Source: DATLZU01 sp051293835 (GTDB lineage Bacteria; Nitrospirota; Nitrospiria; Nitrospirales; Nitrospiraceae). From it: a stretch of DNA of 64,000 bases. Of the stretch, positions 1 to 8,529 are shown piece by piece. Every line of letters begins with the position of its first letter. Positions within the stretch are counted from its first letter, which is position 1. Location: assembly GCA_051293835.1 (NCBI GenBank), contig JBPKMA010000006.1, positions 212,618-276,617 on the forward strand, written 5' to 3'. The translations under genes were made by a program, and so were the position numbers. The notes beneath the pieces were generated by a model that had not been told where the DNA came from, made no database searches, and worked only from the letters and a program-made list of their open reading frames with translations.

Positions 1-16
1 GCCGTCACAACCGAGG

Positions 17-346
17 TCAGGCATTCTCCGAACCGCGGTCGGTTGTCGGAGACGGGTCCTGCTGCCCGATATACGTTCCTATAGGTGGAGGATCGGTTCG
101 CTTGCCGAATATCGGCGGCAGCTTCGAAAACTTGTGCATTCGTTCATTAAGCATGCTGTATGCCTTCATCTCTGAATACGTCGGCTTATGGTCGCCGACG
201 ACTTTCGAGGCGAAGGAGGAGAGCAGACGGGTCGCCTTCTGGGCTTTGCAGTGTGGGCAAACGGTGTCTTCCGGTCTCGCGTGTACGGATTGGACGATCT
301 CGAACCGTTCGCCGCAGCCCTCGCAGCGGTATTCATACATCGGCAT
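17..346 (-). CDS. FmdB-type zinc ribbon protein
   Basis: A 109-residue protein that opens with MPMYEYRCEGCG, the hallmark of the FmdB/CxxC_CxxC_SSSS regulatory zinc ribbon family. The metal site is visible as C8-x2-C11 and C30-x2-C33. The rest of the chain is polar and low in predicted structure. Members are often called putative regulatory proteins, but their target is unknown. A second, more divergent member is encoded at 26682-26966. The gene reads leftward and its stop lies at 17, so it is complete. Confidence 0.85.
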   Translation of the reverse strand: MPMYEYRCEGCGERFEIVQSVHARPEDTVCPHCKAQKATRLLSSFASKVVGDHKPTYSEMKAYSMLNERMHKFSKLPPIFGKRTDPPPIGTYIGQQDPSPTTDRGSENA

Positions 347-437
347 GGGAATACTCCCGGTGAACGCGGGTGATCATTTCGGAGTGTCGGACCGAATCGC
401 TTGCCGCGAAGTCGTACATTCGCCCCACCTCCGGGGC

Positions 438-467
438 TTGACCGACCGCTCAAGTTTGCACTATTGT
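438..467 (+). promoter_or_regulatory. Candidate sigma-70 promoter
   Basis: TTGACC (438-443), an 18-bp spacer and TATTGT (462-467). It would start transcription near 475, giving a leader of about 45 nt to the small gene at 520, which has a strong purine-rich SD (GGGAGGGAGG). Confidence 0.4.
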
Positions 468-519
468 AACATAGTTCAAGGGCTGCAAGGAGAGATGTCG
501 GCAAGGGAGGGAGGCGTAC

Positions 520-696
520 ATGCCGGTGCTGATTCGTAAGTACAGGATGTCGAGTGGGCTGATGCAGGAAGAGCGCATCGATGACCCGGACCGCATCGAG
601 CGCTATATGCGTATCTTCGACAAAGAAGATTTGAAAAAACTGGAATCCGGAGCCAAGGTGTTCATCGAAAAGGATGAGTGGCAACTTCTGCCGTAA
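520..696 (+). CDS. Small hypothetical protein, 58 aa
   Basis: An ATG at 520 follows a GGGAGGGAGG Shine-Dalgarno sequence by about 6 nt, and the frame stays open to a TAA at 694. The product begins MPVLIRKYRMSSG and is a charged soluble peptide with no Cys, no signal peptide and no membrane segment. I do not recognise a family. The strong SD and the upstream promoter-like sequence support a real gene. Confidence 0.55.
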   Translation: MPVLIRKYRMSSGLMQEERIDDPDRIERYMRIFDKEDLKKLESGAKVFIEKDEWQLLP

Positions 697-847
697 CTCC
701 TCCCTCTTGTGCACGTCTTTCCGTTCCCTCGAAGCCTAAGTCGACGAACGCTGGCCCCCCGTGGTGACCGTGGGAATCGCGTTATTCCGCCGGTCAAGCC
801 CATGCAGGGCGACGTGGATGGGTGGCTTAAGTGGGGAATTCGGCACC

Positions 848-1051
848 ATGATCTACTGGGTTCATATCGCGCGCGGTATCGATCGGGCTACGTTGCATCG
901 TGAACGCTGCTCGGAAGTGCCGTCGAATGTGACCAGCAGCGACTTCTGGGAAGGTGGATGGTTCGACTATCCCGATAAGCAGCGGGCGCTCCAGGCGATG
1001 GAGCAGGCGGGAACGACTGAACAGCGGAAGTGCCCGTTGTGCAAGCCGTAA
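848..1051 (+). CDS. Small Cys/His hypothetical protein, 67 aa
   Basis: The protein starts MIYWVHIARG and ends CPLCKP. A His-Arg-Glu-Arg-Cys motif near residue 17 and the terminal C-x2-C could make one zinc site, a layout like small treble-clef fragments. I chose the ATG at 848 because the conserved-looking WVH segment begins there; a longer frame from 761 has no sensible N-terminus. Function is unknown. Confidence 0.5.
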   Translation: MIYWVHIARGIDRATLHRERCSEVPSNVTSSDFWEGGWFDYPDKQRALQAMEQAGTTEQRKCPLCKP

Positions 1052-1055
1052 GCTT

Positions 1056-1138
1056 GTTGTGTTGAGTTCTGAATTCTGAGTGGTCAAACTCGGAATTGAA
1101 CACGCAGAACTCTCACGCTTAGAACTCAGTGCTCGCTT
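1056..1138. repeat. Degenerate short intergenic repeat
   Basis: Several variants of GAACTC/GAGTTC-type words (for example gttgagttctgaattctgag and agaactcag) crowd the spacer before the transporter gene. They form no single clean palindrome. Similar low-complexity words occur in other spacers of this window. Confidence 0.35.
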
Positions 1139-1144
1139 TCACGT

Positions 1145-2056
1145 ATGCCCCGAGTGGCCCTCCTGCTGAGCACCATGATCTGGGGGGCGACTTTTCCGGC
1201 GGCCAAGGCTGTTCTCGATCAAGTTCCACCGCTCTCCTTTCTGTTCCTCCGCTTCCTACTGGGGACACTGGCGGTTGTCGGTGTGTTTGCGGTGCTCGGC
1301 AGACGGCTCCGGTTCGACCGGGACATGCTGTGCATCAGCATGATCGCCGCCGTATGGTTGTTTCTGGGCTATCTCCTTCAAACCATCGGCCTGCGCTACA
1401 CGACGGCTTCTAATTCCGCCTTCATCACCGCGCTCTATGTGGTCTTTGTTCCGCTTTTTTTGCGCCGGCGTGGGTGGCGCGTGTGGCTTTCGGCCGCCTG
1501 GGCGACGATCGGCCTTTGGTTTCTCGTCCGACCGACCTTCACGGCCAATCAGGGCGACGTTCTGACAGTAGGCTGCGCCGCCGCCTTTGCGGCGCACATC
1601 GCTTGCGTGGAGCGGTTTACACGGGTCGGCGATTCGGCCTCGTTCTTCATGTGGCAATTGCTGTTTGTCACAGCGGCGATGTTGCCCGCGATGCTATGGG
1701 AGGCCCCGACGCTTGCTGTCCTGGCCCCGAGCGGGGTGTTGCTGGTAGGGTTGCTGGTGACAGGCCTGCTTGCGACAGGCGCCTTTGCGGTGCAAATCTG
1801 GGCGCAACGGTTTCTGCCGGCTCAACAGGTGGCGTTGTTGTTCGCTCTGGAACCTCTCTGTGCCGCGTGGTTGGCCTGGCATTTCTTGGATGAGCACCTG
1901 GATGCCGCAGGCTGGCTTGGGAGCGGGATGATTCTGGGAGCAGTCCTGCTCGGCAGCATGGATCCAAAGGTAGCCAAGGTGATTGAACCTCCGGGGGCAG
2001 CCATTCGCGAGGGGGTGAGGCAGAGAGAGAGTAAGATAGAGAGTAAGAGGAGATAA
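1145..2056 (+). CDS. EamA/DMT-family transporter
   Basis: A 303-residue integral membrane protein with about ten hydrophobic segments and two EamA repeats, the drug/metabolite transporter layout. The first repeat begins with the typical STMIWGATFPAAKA segment (about residues 8-22); the second ends near FLDEHLDAAGWLGSGMI, the usual ending of these proteins. The C-terminal 35 residues are polar and cytoplasmic. The substrate cannot be read from sequence. The next gene starts 10 nt downstream, so the two may be cotranscribed. Confidence 0.85.
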   Translation: MPRVALLLSTMIWGATFPAAKAVLDQVPPLSFLFLRFLLGTLAVVGVFAVLGRRLRFDRDMLCISMIAAVWLFLGYLLQTIGLRYTTASNSAFITALYVVFVPLFLRRRGWRVWLSAAWATIGLWFLVRPTFTANQGDVLTVGCAAAFAAHIACVERFTRVGDSASFFMWQLLFVTAAMLPAMLWEAPTLAVLAPSGVLLVGLLVTGLLATGAFAVQIWAQRFLPAQQVALLFALEPLCAAWLAWHFLDEHLDAAGWLGSGMILGAVLLGSMDPKVAKVIEPPGAAIREGVRQRESKIESKRR

Positions 2057-2066
2057 GCGGATTGCG

Positions 2067-2534
2067 ATGGCACAGAAATTCGGCAACGGTCGCTGGGTCC
2101 GAGAGGGATATCTGGATAACCGGGTGGCAGGGTGTGTGGTCGGACGGATCACGTTTGCCGCGGTGGGAGCGGTTCCGTTCTATCTGGTCGGGAACTTCAA
2201 AGGCGAGATTTATGGCAAGGCTATCCGCTTCCAGAACAGTCGATTCGCGGATGAGGAATTGGCCGCGCAGGCGTTGGCGGACTTTGAGGTGCCCCAGGTC
2301 GGCGAAGTGGGTCTGATTTCGTTCGATCCCCATCCGCTGCTCCCACCCCATCCTTACATCGAATGGTTTTCGCTCCGGAGAAACCATTACCGCATCGAAC
2401 TGGCTCAGGAAGATGCGTGGGTGCTAAGCGATCGGGAAGCCGTCGAGCTCGATGCCGACAGCCGCTCCATCCGTGAGGACTTGCGCGATCAGGTTCGTTC
2501 GACCAGTGATTGCGACGACTTCGAGTGGATCTAG
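2067..2534 (+). CDS. Hypothetical protein, 155 aa
   Basis: A soluble protein beginning MAQKFGNGRWVREGYLDN and ending in an acidic tail (DCDDFEWI). No signal peptide or metal motif is evident, and I do not recognise the family. It sits between the DMT transporter (10 nt upstream) and hemE. The hemE promoter elements lie just after its stop codon, so it belongs to the upstream transcription unit. Confidence 0.6.
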   Translation: MAQKFGNGRWVREGYLDNRVAGCVVGRITFAAVGAVPFYLVGNFKGEIYGKAIRFQNSRFADEELAAQALADFEVPQVGEVGLISFDPHPLLPPHPYIEWFSLRRNHYRIELAQEDAWVLSDREAVELDADSRSIREDLRDQVRSTSDCDDFEWI

Positions 2535-2540
2535 CCGCGT

Positions 2541-2570
2541 TTGACACCCTTTCGCGTTGCCCTCTAGAAT
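2541..2570 (+). promoter_or_regulatory. hemE promoter
   Basis: A consensus -35 TTGACA (2541-2546), an 18-bp spacer and -10 TAGAAT (2565-2570). Transcription would start near 2577, almost on the hemE ATG at 2579, so the mRNA may be leaderless. No SD sequence precedes that ATG, which fits. Confidence 0.6.
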
Positions 2571-2578
2571 GCCGACCC

Positions 2579-3604
2579 ATGAACGATCGTTTTCTCAAGG
2601 CCTGCCGTCGGCAGCCGGTCGATTGTACGCCTGTCTGGTTCATGCGCCAGGCCGGCCGCTACATGTCCGAATATCAAAAGGTGCGGGCTAAATACTCGAT
2701 CCTCGACGTGTGCAAGACGCCGGAGCTAGCCGCCGAGGTGACGCTGCAGCCGATCGAGCGGTTCCCGCTGGACGCCGCCATCATTTTCGCCGACATCCTG
2801 TTGCCGCTGGAAGCTATGGGCATTCAGGTGGAATTTACGGAAGGAGAGGGGCCGGTCATTCGCAATCCGGTCAGAGACCGGGCGGATGTGGAACGGCTGC
2901 GGATGGTGGACGGGGACGAATTGGAGTACGTCGCCGAGGCAGTTCGCCACGCACGCCGCGCGCTGAACGGCCGGGTGCCGTTGATCGGGTTCGCTGGCGC
3001 TCCGTTCACGTTGGCCAGCTATGCCGTTGAAGGTGGGGGGTCGAGAAATTACGTGTTGACCAAGCAGTTGATGTATCGAGAGCCGGAGGCGTGGCACCGG
3101 CTGATGGACAAGCTGGCGCGCGTGGTGACTGGTTACCTTCGACGCCAGATCCGCGCCGGTGCGCAGGCCGTGCAACTGTTTGACAGTTGGGTCGGCTGTC
3201 TGTCGCCCAGCGATTATGCCGAATACGTCCTCCCGCATGTGCAACTGATCTTCGACGGGCTTAAACGCGAGGGTGTGCCGATGATCCACTTCGGCACCGG
3301 CACCGCGTCGCTCCTGCGTCTGATGCGGGAGGCGGGCGGCGACGTCATCGGCGTCGATTGGCGCGTCCCTCTGGATGAGGCCTGGGCGATGGTCGGATAT
3401 GACGTGGCGGTACAAGGCAATCTGGACCCCGTCGCGTTGTTTGCGCCGCTGCACGAGATTGAGCGGCGGGTGGAGGACATTTTACGGCGTGCCGATGGAC
3501 GGCCGGGACACATCTTCAATCTTGGCCATGGGATTCTGCCTAACACGCCGATAGAATCGGTGGAAGCGACGATCGCGATGGTGCACAAGCTCAGCCAGCG
3601 ATGA
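2579..3604 (+). CDS. hemE: Uroporphyrinogen decarboxylase
   Basis: HemE removes four acetate carboxyls from uroporphyrinogen III to give coproporphyrinogen III in heme synthesis. The 341-residue product carries both family signatures: PVWFMRQAGRYM near residue 14 (substrate-binding arginines) and GFAGAPFTLASY near residue 139. It ends with GHGILPNTPIESVEA, as usual. I start at MNDRFLKACRRQP because homologues begin there; an in-frame ATG at 2510 overlaps the previous gene and its own promoter. hemH and hemG follow on the same strand, giving the last steps of protoheme synthesis apart from coproporphyrinogen oxidation. Confidence 0.97.
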   Translation: MNDRFLKACRRQPVDCTPVWFMRQAGRYMSEYQKVRAKYSILDVCKTPELAAEVTLQPIERFPLDAAIIFADILLPLEAMGIQVEFTEGEGPVIRNPVRDRADVERLRMVDGDELEYVAEAVRHARRALNGRVPLIGFAGAPFTLASYAVEGGGSRNYVLTKQLMYREPEAWHRLMDKLARVVTGYLRRQIRAGAQAVQLFDSWVGCLSPSDYAEYVLPHVQLIFDGLKREGVPMIHFGTGTASLLRLMREAGGDVIGVDWRVPLDEAWAMVGYDVAVQGNLDPVALFAPLHEIERRVEDILRRADGRPGHIFNLGHGILPNTPIESVEATIAMVHKLSQR

Positions 3605-3607
3605 ATT

Positions 3608-3656
3608 TGAAGCGAAGGGCGAATAGCTCATAGCGAACGGCGAGTAGCGAACGGAG
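3608..3656. repeat. Short degenerate repeat (gcgaacggcgagtagcgaacg)
   Basis: Tandem variants of a gcgaaYRgcgaRtagc word fill the hemE-hemH spacer. Related words occur at about 14480 and 16693. Their role is unknown; they do not form a clear terminator. Confidence 0.35.
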
Positions 3657-3712
3657 AAAGAGGTTGATTGCCGGGCCTCTGGTGCTGTTCGTTACTCGGG
3701 TAGGTGAGAAGT

Positions 3713-4657
3713 ATGTCTGAACCGCAGAGGCCCATCGCCGTGCTGCTCATGGCCATGGGGGGACCGGATAACGTGGAGAACGTGGAGCCCTATCTCTGCG
3801 ATGTGCGTGGCGGTCGGCCCGCGCCGCCGGATCTGGTAGAAGAGATCAAGGAGCGCTACCGGCTTACCGGCGGAAAGTCACCGGTCTTGGAGATCACGCG
3901 CGAGGTCGCGCGCAAGTTGGAACAGAAGCTGAACGGCTCCGGCGGCGAGCGGTACCGCGTCGCCGTCGGTCTGCGGCACTGGCGTCCCTCTATCAGGGAG
4001 GCGTACGAGGAGTTGATGGATGAGAGGCCGGAGCGGGTGATCGGGTTGTGCATGGCGCCGCAGTACTCTTCGCTGAGCGTCGGAGCCTATATCGGCAAGG
4101 TCGAAGAGGCACGGCGGGCGCTCCGCAGCATGTGTCCGGTCAGCTATGTCGAAAGCTGGCATCGACATCCTAGGCTCATCCAAGCCATCGCCGACAATAT
4201 TCAGCTCAGCCTCCAGCAATTTCCTTCCGAGGTGCGCGCTCAAGTGCCGATCCTGTTCACGGCGCACAGCCTGCCAGAGCGGATTGTCGAGATGAAGGAT
4301 CCCTACCCCGACGAAGTGAGGGGCACGATGGAGGCGGTCTGCGAACGGGTCCGGCCAGCGACCGCGCGCTTGGCATTCCAGAGTCGGGGGCGATCGGATG
4401 AAAAATGGCTGGGGCCGGACATCGCGATCATGCTGGATGAGTTGCATCGGGAAGGCCACAAGCATGTTCTCGTCGCTCCGATCGGGTTTGTCTCGGATCA
4501 TCTGGAAGTGCTCTACGACATCGATATCGAACTCAAACGATCCGCGCAGGCCAAAGGCATGCGCTTGGAACGCATTCCGATGCTGAACGCATCCGTGGCG
4601 CTGATCGAGACTCTCGCCTCTGTGGTCCGGGCGCACGAAGCTGCGCCGGTCCGTTGA
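3713..4657 (+). CDS. hemH: Ferrochelatase
   Basis: HemH inserts Fe(II) into protoporphyrin IX. The 314-residue product begins PIAVLLMAMGGPDN, the typical start. It carries the catalytic His in LFTAHSLPERIVE (about residue 184) and the signature PIGFVSDHLEVLYDID (about residues 249-264), whose Glu belongs to the metal site. I prefer the ATG at 3713; a GTG three codons upstream is also open. hemG follows after 10 nt, so the two are probably cotranscribed. Confidence 0.97.
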   Translation: MSEPQRPIAVLLMAMGGPDNVENVEPYLCDVRGGRPAPPDLVEEIKERYRLTGGKSPVLEITREVARKLEQKLNGSGGERYRVAVGLRHWRPSIREAYEELMDERPERVIGLCMAPQYSSLSVGAYIGKVEEARRALRSMCPVSYVESWHRHPRLIQAIADNIQLSLQQFPSEVRAQVPILFTAHSLPERIVEMKDPYPDEVRGTMEAVCERVRPATARLAFQSRGRSDEKWLGPDIAIMLDELHREGHKHVLVAPIGFVSDHLEVLYDIDIELKRSAQAKGMRLERIPMLNASVALIETLASVVRAHEAAPVR

Positions 4658-4667
4658 TGCGGTCTCC

Positions 4668-6134
4668 GTGACCGGAACGCCCCGAACAGTCGTTGTAGTT
4701 GGCGGAGGGATCGCAGGACTTGCGACGGCTTTCGCCCTTCAGGAACAGGCGAGGGCGTCCGGTCTGTCGCTCGTCTGCACCGTCGCCGATGCGGATCGGA
4801 TTTTGGGCGGAAAAATCCGGACGAATCGTGCGAGCGACCTCGTGATCGAGGCGGGCCCCGATTCTTTCCTCTCCCAAAAGCCATGGGGCGTCCGGTTATG
4901 CGAAAAACTTGGATTGGCCGATCAGCTCATCAACATGAACGAGACCGGCGCGAAGGCCTGCGTGTATTCGCGGGGGCGCCTGCGCGAGCTGCCCGAGGGC
5001 TTGGTCGTGATTGCCCCCGGCCAGATCGGATCGTTCGTCAGAAGCGGGTTGCTGAGCTGGAAGGGGCTTGCACGGATGGCGCTGGATGTGGTGCTGCCGC
5101 CCCGCCGTGCCACGGGTGACGAATCGCTGGCGGATTTCTTCCGCCGCCGTTTCGGGCGTGAAGCGTTTGAGCGGGTGTTTGAACCGCTCATGGCCGGCAT
5201 TTATGCGGGCGATGCGGAGCAGATGAGCGTCCGCGCGACGTTCCCGCGGTTTCCCGAACTGGAACAAGAGTACGGGAGTCTCATTCGCGGGATGCTGGCT
5301 GCCCGCAAGACCGCTCAGATGGGATCGCCGGAGCCGAAGCGTCGCCGCACGATGTTTGTCGCGTTGCGGAACGGATTGGGTGATCTGGTCACGGCGCTGT
5401 CGAACCGCTTGCAGAAGGATGGGGTGAGCCTCCGGGTCGGCGCCCGGGCGGTTGCGCTGCAGGTCCGCTCCCGGGAAGTCGGCAAGTGGGTATATGACGT
5501 GCTGTTCGACGACGGAACCGTGCTGACAGCCGACGTCGTGGTCTTGGCCACGCCTGCCTATGTGTCGGCCGAATTGGTCAGGCCGCTCAGTCCGTCGGCG
5601 GCGGGACTATTGGAGAGGATCCCCTACGCCTCCACGGCGACGGTCTCCTTGGCCTACGACGCCGGCCAGTGCAAAGGTTGCGCGAAAGGGTTCGGATTCG
5701 TCGTGCCGCGCGTTGAAGGCCGCAACCTGATCGCTGTGACGTGGACGTCCCTGAAGTGGGCTCACCGTGCGCCGCCGGATATGCTGCTCGTCAGGTGTTA
5801 TCTCGGTGGCGTCGGACGAGAAACGATTGTGCAGGCGGACGACGAAACGATCGTGCGGACGGTGTGCGAGGAACTGTTGGCCATCACTGGCCTCGCGGCG
5901 CCGCCGCGTTATGTCGAGGTGCATCGCTGGAACCGCGCCATGCCCCAGTATACGTTGGGGCATCTCGATCGATTAAAGGACATCGAGATGGCGCTGAGTC
6001 GATTTTCCGGCTTGTTCCTGACCGGGGCCGCTTATCGGGGGGTCGGCATTCCGGATTGCATCAAAGACGGATTCACCGTCGCGGGGACAGCCATCCATTA
6101 CTTGACGGGGGGCAAATCCGGATTATTGGTATAG
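4668..6134 (+). CDS. hemG: Protoporphyrinogen oxidase (HemG/HemY, FAD type)
   Basis: This flavoenzyme oxidises protoporphyrinogen IX to protoporphyrin IX using oxygen. The 488-residue protein begins with a dinucleotide-binding fold, VVVVGGGIAGLATAFAL, followed by GGKIRT and the EAGPDSFL segment of the oxygen-dependent family. It ends with LTGAAYRGVGIPDCIKDG, the FAD-contacting tail motif. The start codon is GTG, 10 nt after hemH. Length fits the family (about 450-500). Confidence 0.95.
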   Translation: MTGTPRTVVVVGGGIAGLATAFALQEQARASGLSLVCTVADADRILGGKIRTNRASDLVIEAGPDSFLSQKPWGVRLCEKLGLADQLINMNETGAKACVYSRGRLRELPEGLVVIAPGQIGSFVRSGLLSWKGLARMALDVVLPPRRATGDESLADFFRRRFGREAFERVFEPLMAGIYAGDAEQMSVRATFPRFPELEQEYGSLIRGMLAARKTAQMGSPEPKRRRTMFVALRNGLGDLVTALSNRLQKDGVSLRVGARAVALQVRSREVGKWVYDVLFDDGTVLTADVVVLATPAYVSAELVRPLSPSAAGLLERIPYASTATVSLAYDAGQCKGCAKGFGFVVPRVEGRNLIAVTWTSLKWAHRAPPDMLLVRCYLGGVGRETIVQADDETIVRTVCEELLAITGLAAPPRYVEVHRWNRAMPQYTLGHLDRLKDIEMALSRFSGLFLTGAAYRGVGIPDCIKDGFTVAGTAIHYLTGGKSGLLV

Positions 6135-6146
6135 CGCGGTTTCTCC

Positions 6147-6554
6147 ATGGATAACACGCTGACCATCCTGAATGTGAGCGGTCCCTACCGGGAACCGCAC
6201 GAACCGGTCTTTTCTTATGACTATGCGATCCAGCGCCCGACCTGGGCCACCCCGTTCGGCGTCCGGGTGAAGATCTCGATCGCCGACGAACTGGACTATG
6301 TGAAGGGGAAATTGCTGGGGCAGGTCATGGGCAGTCCCGGACAACAACTGCTGCTCAATCAGGTGCTCACCCGCTGCATCGCCGATCAGAAATTGCGGAT
6401 TGCCGATCAGGAAGGCATGTTGTCGGAGCGCCAGGACGTATTGATCGGCCCCTTCACCGGTCCGCTGAGCCATCTGTTTCCACGGTTGGAGGCCTGGCTC
6501 AACAATGAGCAGGGGGCGCTCAGAGCGGAAATCCGGCAGCGGGTCCGTCTGTAA
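6147..6554 (+). CDS. Hypothetical protein, 135 aa
   Basis: A soluble acidic/neutral protein beginning MDNTLTILNVSGPYREPHEP, 12 nt after hemG and probably in the same operon. It has no Cys, no signal peptide and no recognised motif. Residues 50-100 look largely helical. The position after the heme genes may be informative, but the function is not known to me. Confidence 0.6.
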   Translation: MDNTLTILNVSGPYREPHEPVFSYDYAIQRPTWATPFGVRVKISIADELDYVKGKLLGQVMGSPGQQLLLNQVLTRCIADQKLRIADQEGMLSERQDVLIGPFTGPLSHLFPRLEAWLNNEQGALRAEIRQRVRL

Positions 6555-6599
6555 CGCAGTTCGCGCTTCGGAAGAGGCGATTCCGCATCGAGGATCAAC

Positions 6600-6630
6600 C
6601 CACAGAATCTGTGGACAACCATGTGGATAA
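6600..6630 (-). other. Two DnaA-box-like sites and a small palindrome
   Basis: Inside a 296-bp convergent spacer (6555-6850) the top strand reads TGTGGACAA (6610-6618) and TGTGGATAA (6622-6630). On the minus strand these are TTGTCCACA and the perfect consensus DnaA box TTATCCACA, 12 bp apart. A CCACAG-AAT-CTGTGG palindrome (6600-6614) overlaps the first. No dnaA, dnaN or AT-rich unwinding region lies nearby, so this is more likely a DnaA-binding or titration site than an origin. Nothing else recognisable fills the spacer. Confidence 0.4.
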
Positions 6631-6850
6631 CCGAGTTTCCGCGCGATGATCTGCAGCAACGGCGAGCCCGCGAGCATCCTGCCCAACTTTTAGGCATTGG
6701 GCTAATTGACGCTCGGCCTACAAGATCTTGTGGTTCAAATCTTTCAGCAGGGAAATTCACGAGGGTAGCGGGAAACGACAAAACACGCTGGGGATAGAAT
6801 GCGCGTTAAGAGGTCGGATTTTCCGCTGGCAGTGGGCTTGTGCTCAGGGA

Positions 6851-7468
6851 TCAGAAGATACGGCGGTAGTGCTTGGAATGGACTCCCGACTCATCCGCGA
6901 AGCCGAGCGAGGCGATGTCGGGCTGCCCGGTGTCGTGTAGATTGATGCGATAGTGGCCGCGGACCTGCTCCATCGCGTCTTCGAACGGGATCGCCCGTGG
7001 GTACAGCTCGCCGGGGGCATGGGCGCCTCGGGCGAGCACGCGCACCGCGTCGGGCTGCGCATATTTCGGGTCGGAAAAGATGTAAATGTCCGCCACGGCG
7101 TGATCGCCGAGTTGGTGGCCGGGCGTTGTCGGTGGCAACAGGTTTGACAGGGTGTTGGAGAGCCGTGCATCGCGGAACCGCTTCAACAAGCCGATGATCT
7201 GGCTAGTGGTTGCCTGTGCGGGAATCACGATGCTGATAGCGTTCACGTCCGGAATCGTGGCGTAAACTTTGAAGATGACCGGCGCAGCGTCGGCGTCGTC
7301 GGGAGTCGCGGTGGGCACCGGTTCGGGGTTCGCGGCCTGTTTGTGTGTGGAACTCGGGACAATGAGGGCGATAAACATCCACAATCCGAAGATCACGCCG
7401 AAGACGACGATAAGCGGATGCACGCCGGCGCGTTTTCCTTCCCGGTAGGAGTTCTCCTCGCGCTCCAT
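6851..7468 (-). CDS. Membrane-anchored hypothetical protein
   Basis: About 205 residues: a short basic N-terminus (MEREENSYREGKRAG), one hydrophobic anchor (HPLIVVFGVIFGLWMFIALI), a Pro/Ala linker, then a soluble domain of about 150 residues, probably periplasmic. I start at the ATG at 7468, preceded by AAGGACC; the longer frame would run into mazG. It lies 26 nt downstream of mazG on the same strand. I do not recognise the soluble domain. Confidence 0.6.
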   Translation of the reverse strand: MEREENSYREGKRAGVHPLIVVFGVIFGLWMFIALIVPSSTHKQAANPEPVPTATPDDADAAPVIFKVYATIPDVNAISIVIPAQATTSQIIGLLKRFRDARLSNTLSNLLPPTTPGHQLGDHAVADIYIFSDPKYAQPDAVRVLARGAHAPGELYPRAIPFEDAMEQVRGHYRINLHDTGQPDIASLGFADESGVHSKHYRRIF

Positions 7469-7494
7469 AGGTCCTTGTGCGTTCTGATGCGGCG

Positions 7495-8376
7495 TCACGA
7501 TCCGGCATCCGGTCGGACGGCCGTCTTCGCTTCGTGATGTTTGGCTTCCTCCCACAGCGCGTCCAGTTCGGCGAGTGACAGGTCCCCGAGCGGCCGGCCC
7601 CGGCGTATCGCCTCCGCCTCGATGTGCCGAAATCTCTCCGAAAACCGGTTCGTGGCTCGCCGCAGCGCGTCTTCCGGATTGACGTTAAGCAGACGGGCCA
7701 GGTTCACCAGCGCGAACAGGATGTCCCCGAACTCCATCGCCACGGCCTCAGACGGCGCGGACCCGGCACCCTCAGGCGAGGACGAAGCGTCGCCGGGGGG
7801 CGGAGAAGCCAGCTCGGCCCGCAGTTCACGGATCTCTTCTTCGATCTTGTCGAGCACCTGCTCGATCCCCTGCGTGGTGTGCGGCCAATCGAAGCCGAGA
7901 CGCGAGGTTCTAGCCTGGACCTGGTAGGCCCGCAGCAGGGCCGGCAAGGTGATGGGTACGCCGTCGAGGACCGAGCGCGCCTCTCCGGATTGTTCGCGCT
8001 CGGCCCGCTTGATGTCTTCCCAGCGGCTCCACACTTGATCGACGCTGACCGCTGATTCGCCCTGATGGTTTTTGGCAAAGACGTGCGGATGGCGGCGGAC
8101 GAGCTTGTCGGCCAGCGTCCGCATGACCTCCTCGATCGTAAAGGCGCCAGCTTCCGCCGCGATTTGGGCGTGAAACAGAACCTGCAATAGCAGGTCACCC
8201 AACTCCTCTTTAAGCTTGATCATGTCCTGCCGATCGATGGTTTCCAGGACCTCGTACGCTTCTTCCAGGAGATAGGGCTTCAACGACTCATGCGTTTGCT
8301 TGCGGTCCCAGGGGCAGCCGTCCGGCGCTCGGAGCGCGGCCATCAATTCCACGAGCTTGCTGAAACTGTACGACAT
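7495..8376 (-). CDS. mazG: Nucleoside triphosphate pyrophosphohydrolase MazG
   Basis: MazG hydrolyses NTPs to NMP and PPi and cleans nucleotide pools. The product has two MazG domains. The first has the Mg-binding pattern LLEEAYEVLETI (near residue 36) and KEELGDLLLQV (near 57); the second has DKIEEEIRELRAEL (near 175) and MEFGDILFALVNLAR (near 215). An A/S/P/G-rich insert of about 20 residues splits the second domain between its helices. At 293 residues it is slightly longer than the E. coli protein (263) because of that insert. Confidence 0.95.
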   Translation of the reverse strand: MSYSFSKLVELMAALRAPDGCPWDRKQTHESLKPYLLEEAYEVLETIDRQDMIKLKEELGDLLLQVLFHAQIAAEAGAFTIEEVMRTLADKLVRRHPHVFAKNHQGESAVSVDQVWSRWEDIKRAEREQSGEARSVLDGVPITLPALLRAYQVQARTSRLGFDWPHTTQGIEQVLDKIEEEIRELRAELASPPPGDASSSPEGAGSAPSEAVAMEFGDILFALVNLARLLNVNPEDALRRATNRFSERFRHIEAEAIRRGRPLGDLSLAELDALWEEAKHHEAKTAVRPDAGS

Positions 8377-8421
8377 GCGAAGGACCTAATCCGCCAGCGG
8401 AAGCGCGGCAATGCGGACCCC

Positions 8422-8449
8422 ATTATACCGACTTCCGCTGCCGCTTCAA
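8422..8449 (-). promoter_or_regulatory. mazG promoter
   Basis: Read on the minus strand: TTGAAG (8449-8444), a 16-bp spacer and a perfect TATAAT (8427-8422). This gives a leader of about 40 nt before the mazG ATG at 8376, which has an AAGGACC SD. Confidence 0.55.
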
Positions 8450-8529
8450 TGCCCACCCGTGGCTTGCGCCCCAACTCAACGTGTGATAGCTTACGTCTCG
8501 TTTTCTCTGCCTGGATGACGGTGGCGACG

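Noticed and set aside
6600..6630. Replication origin
   Set aside because: Only two DnaA boxes, no AT-rich unwinding region and no dnaA/dnaN/gyrB genes nearby.
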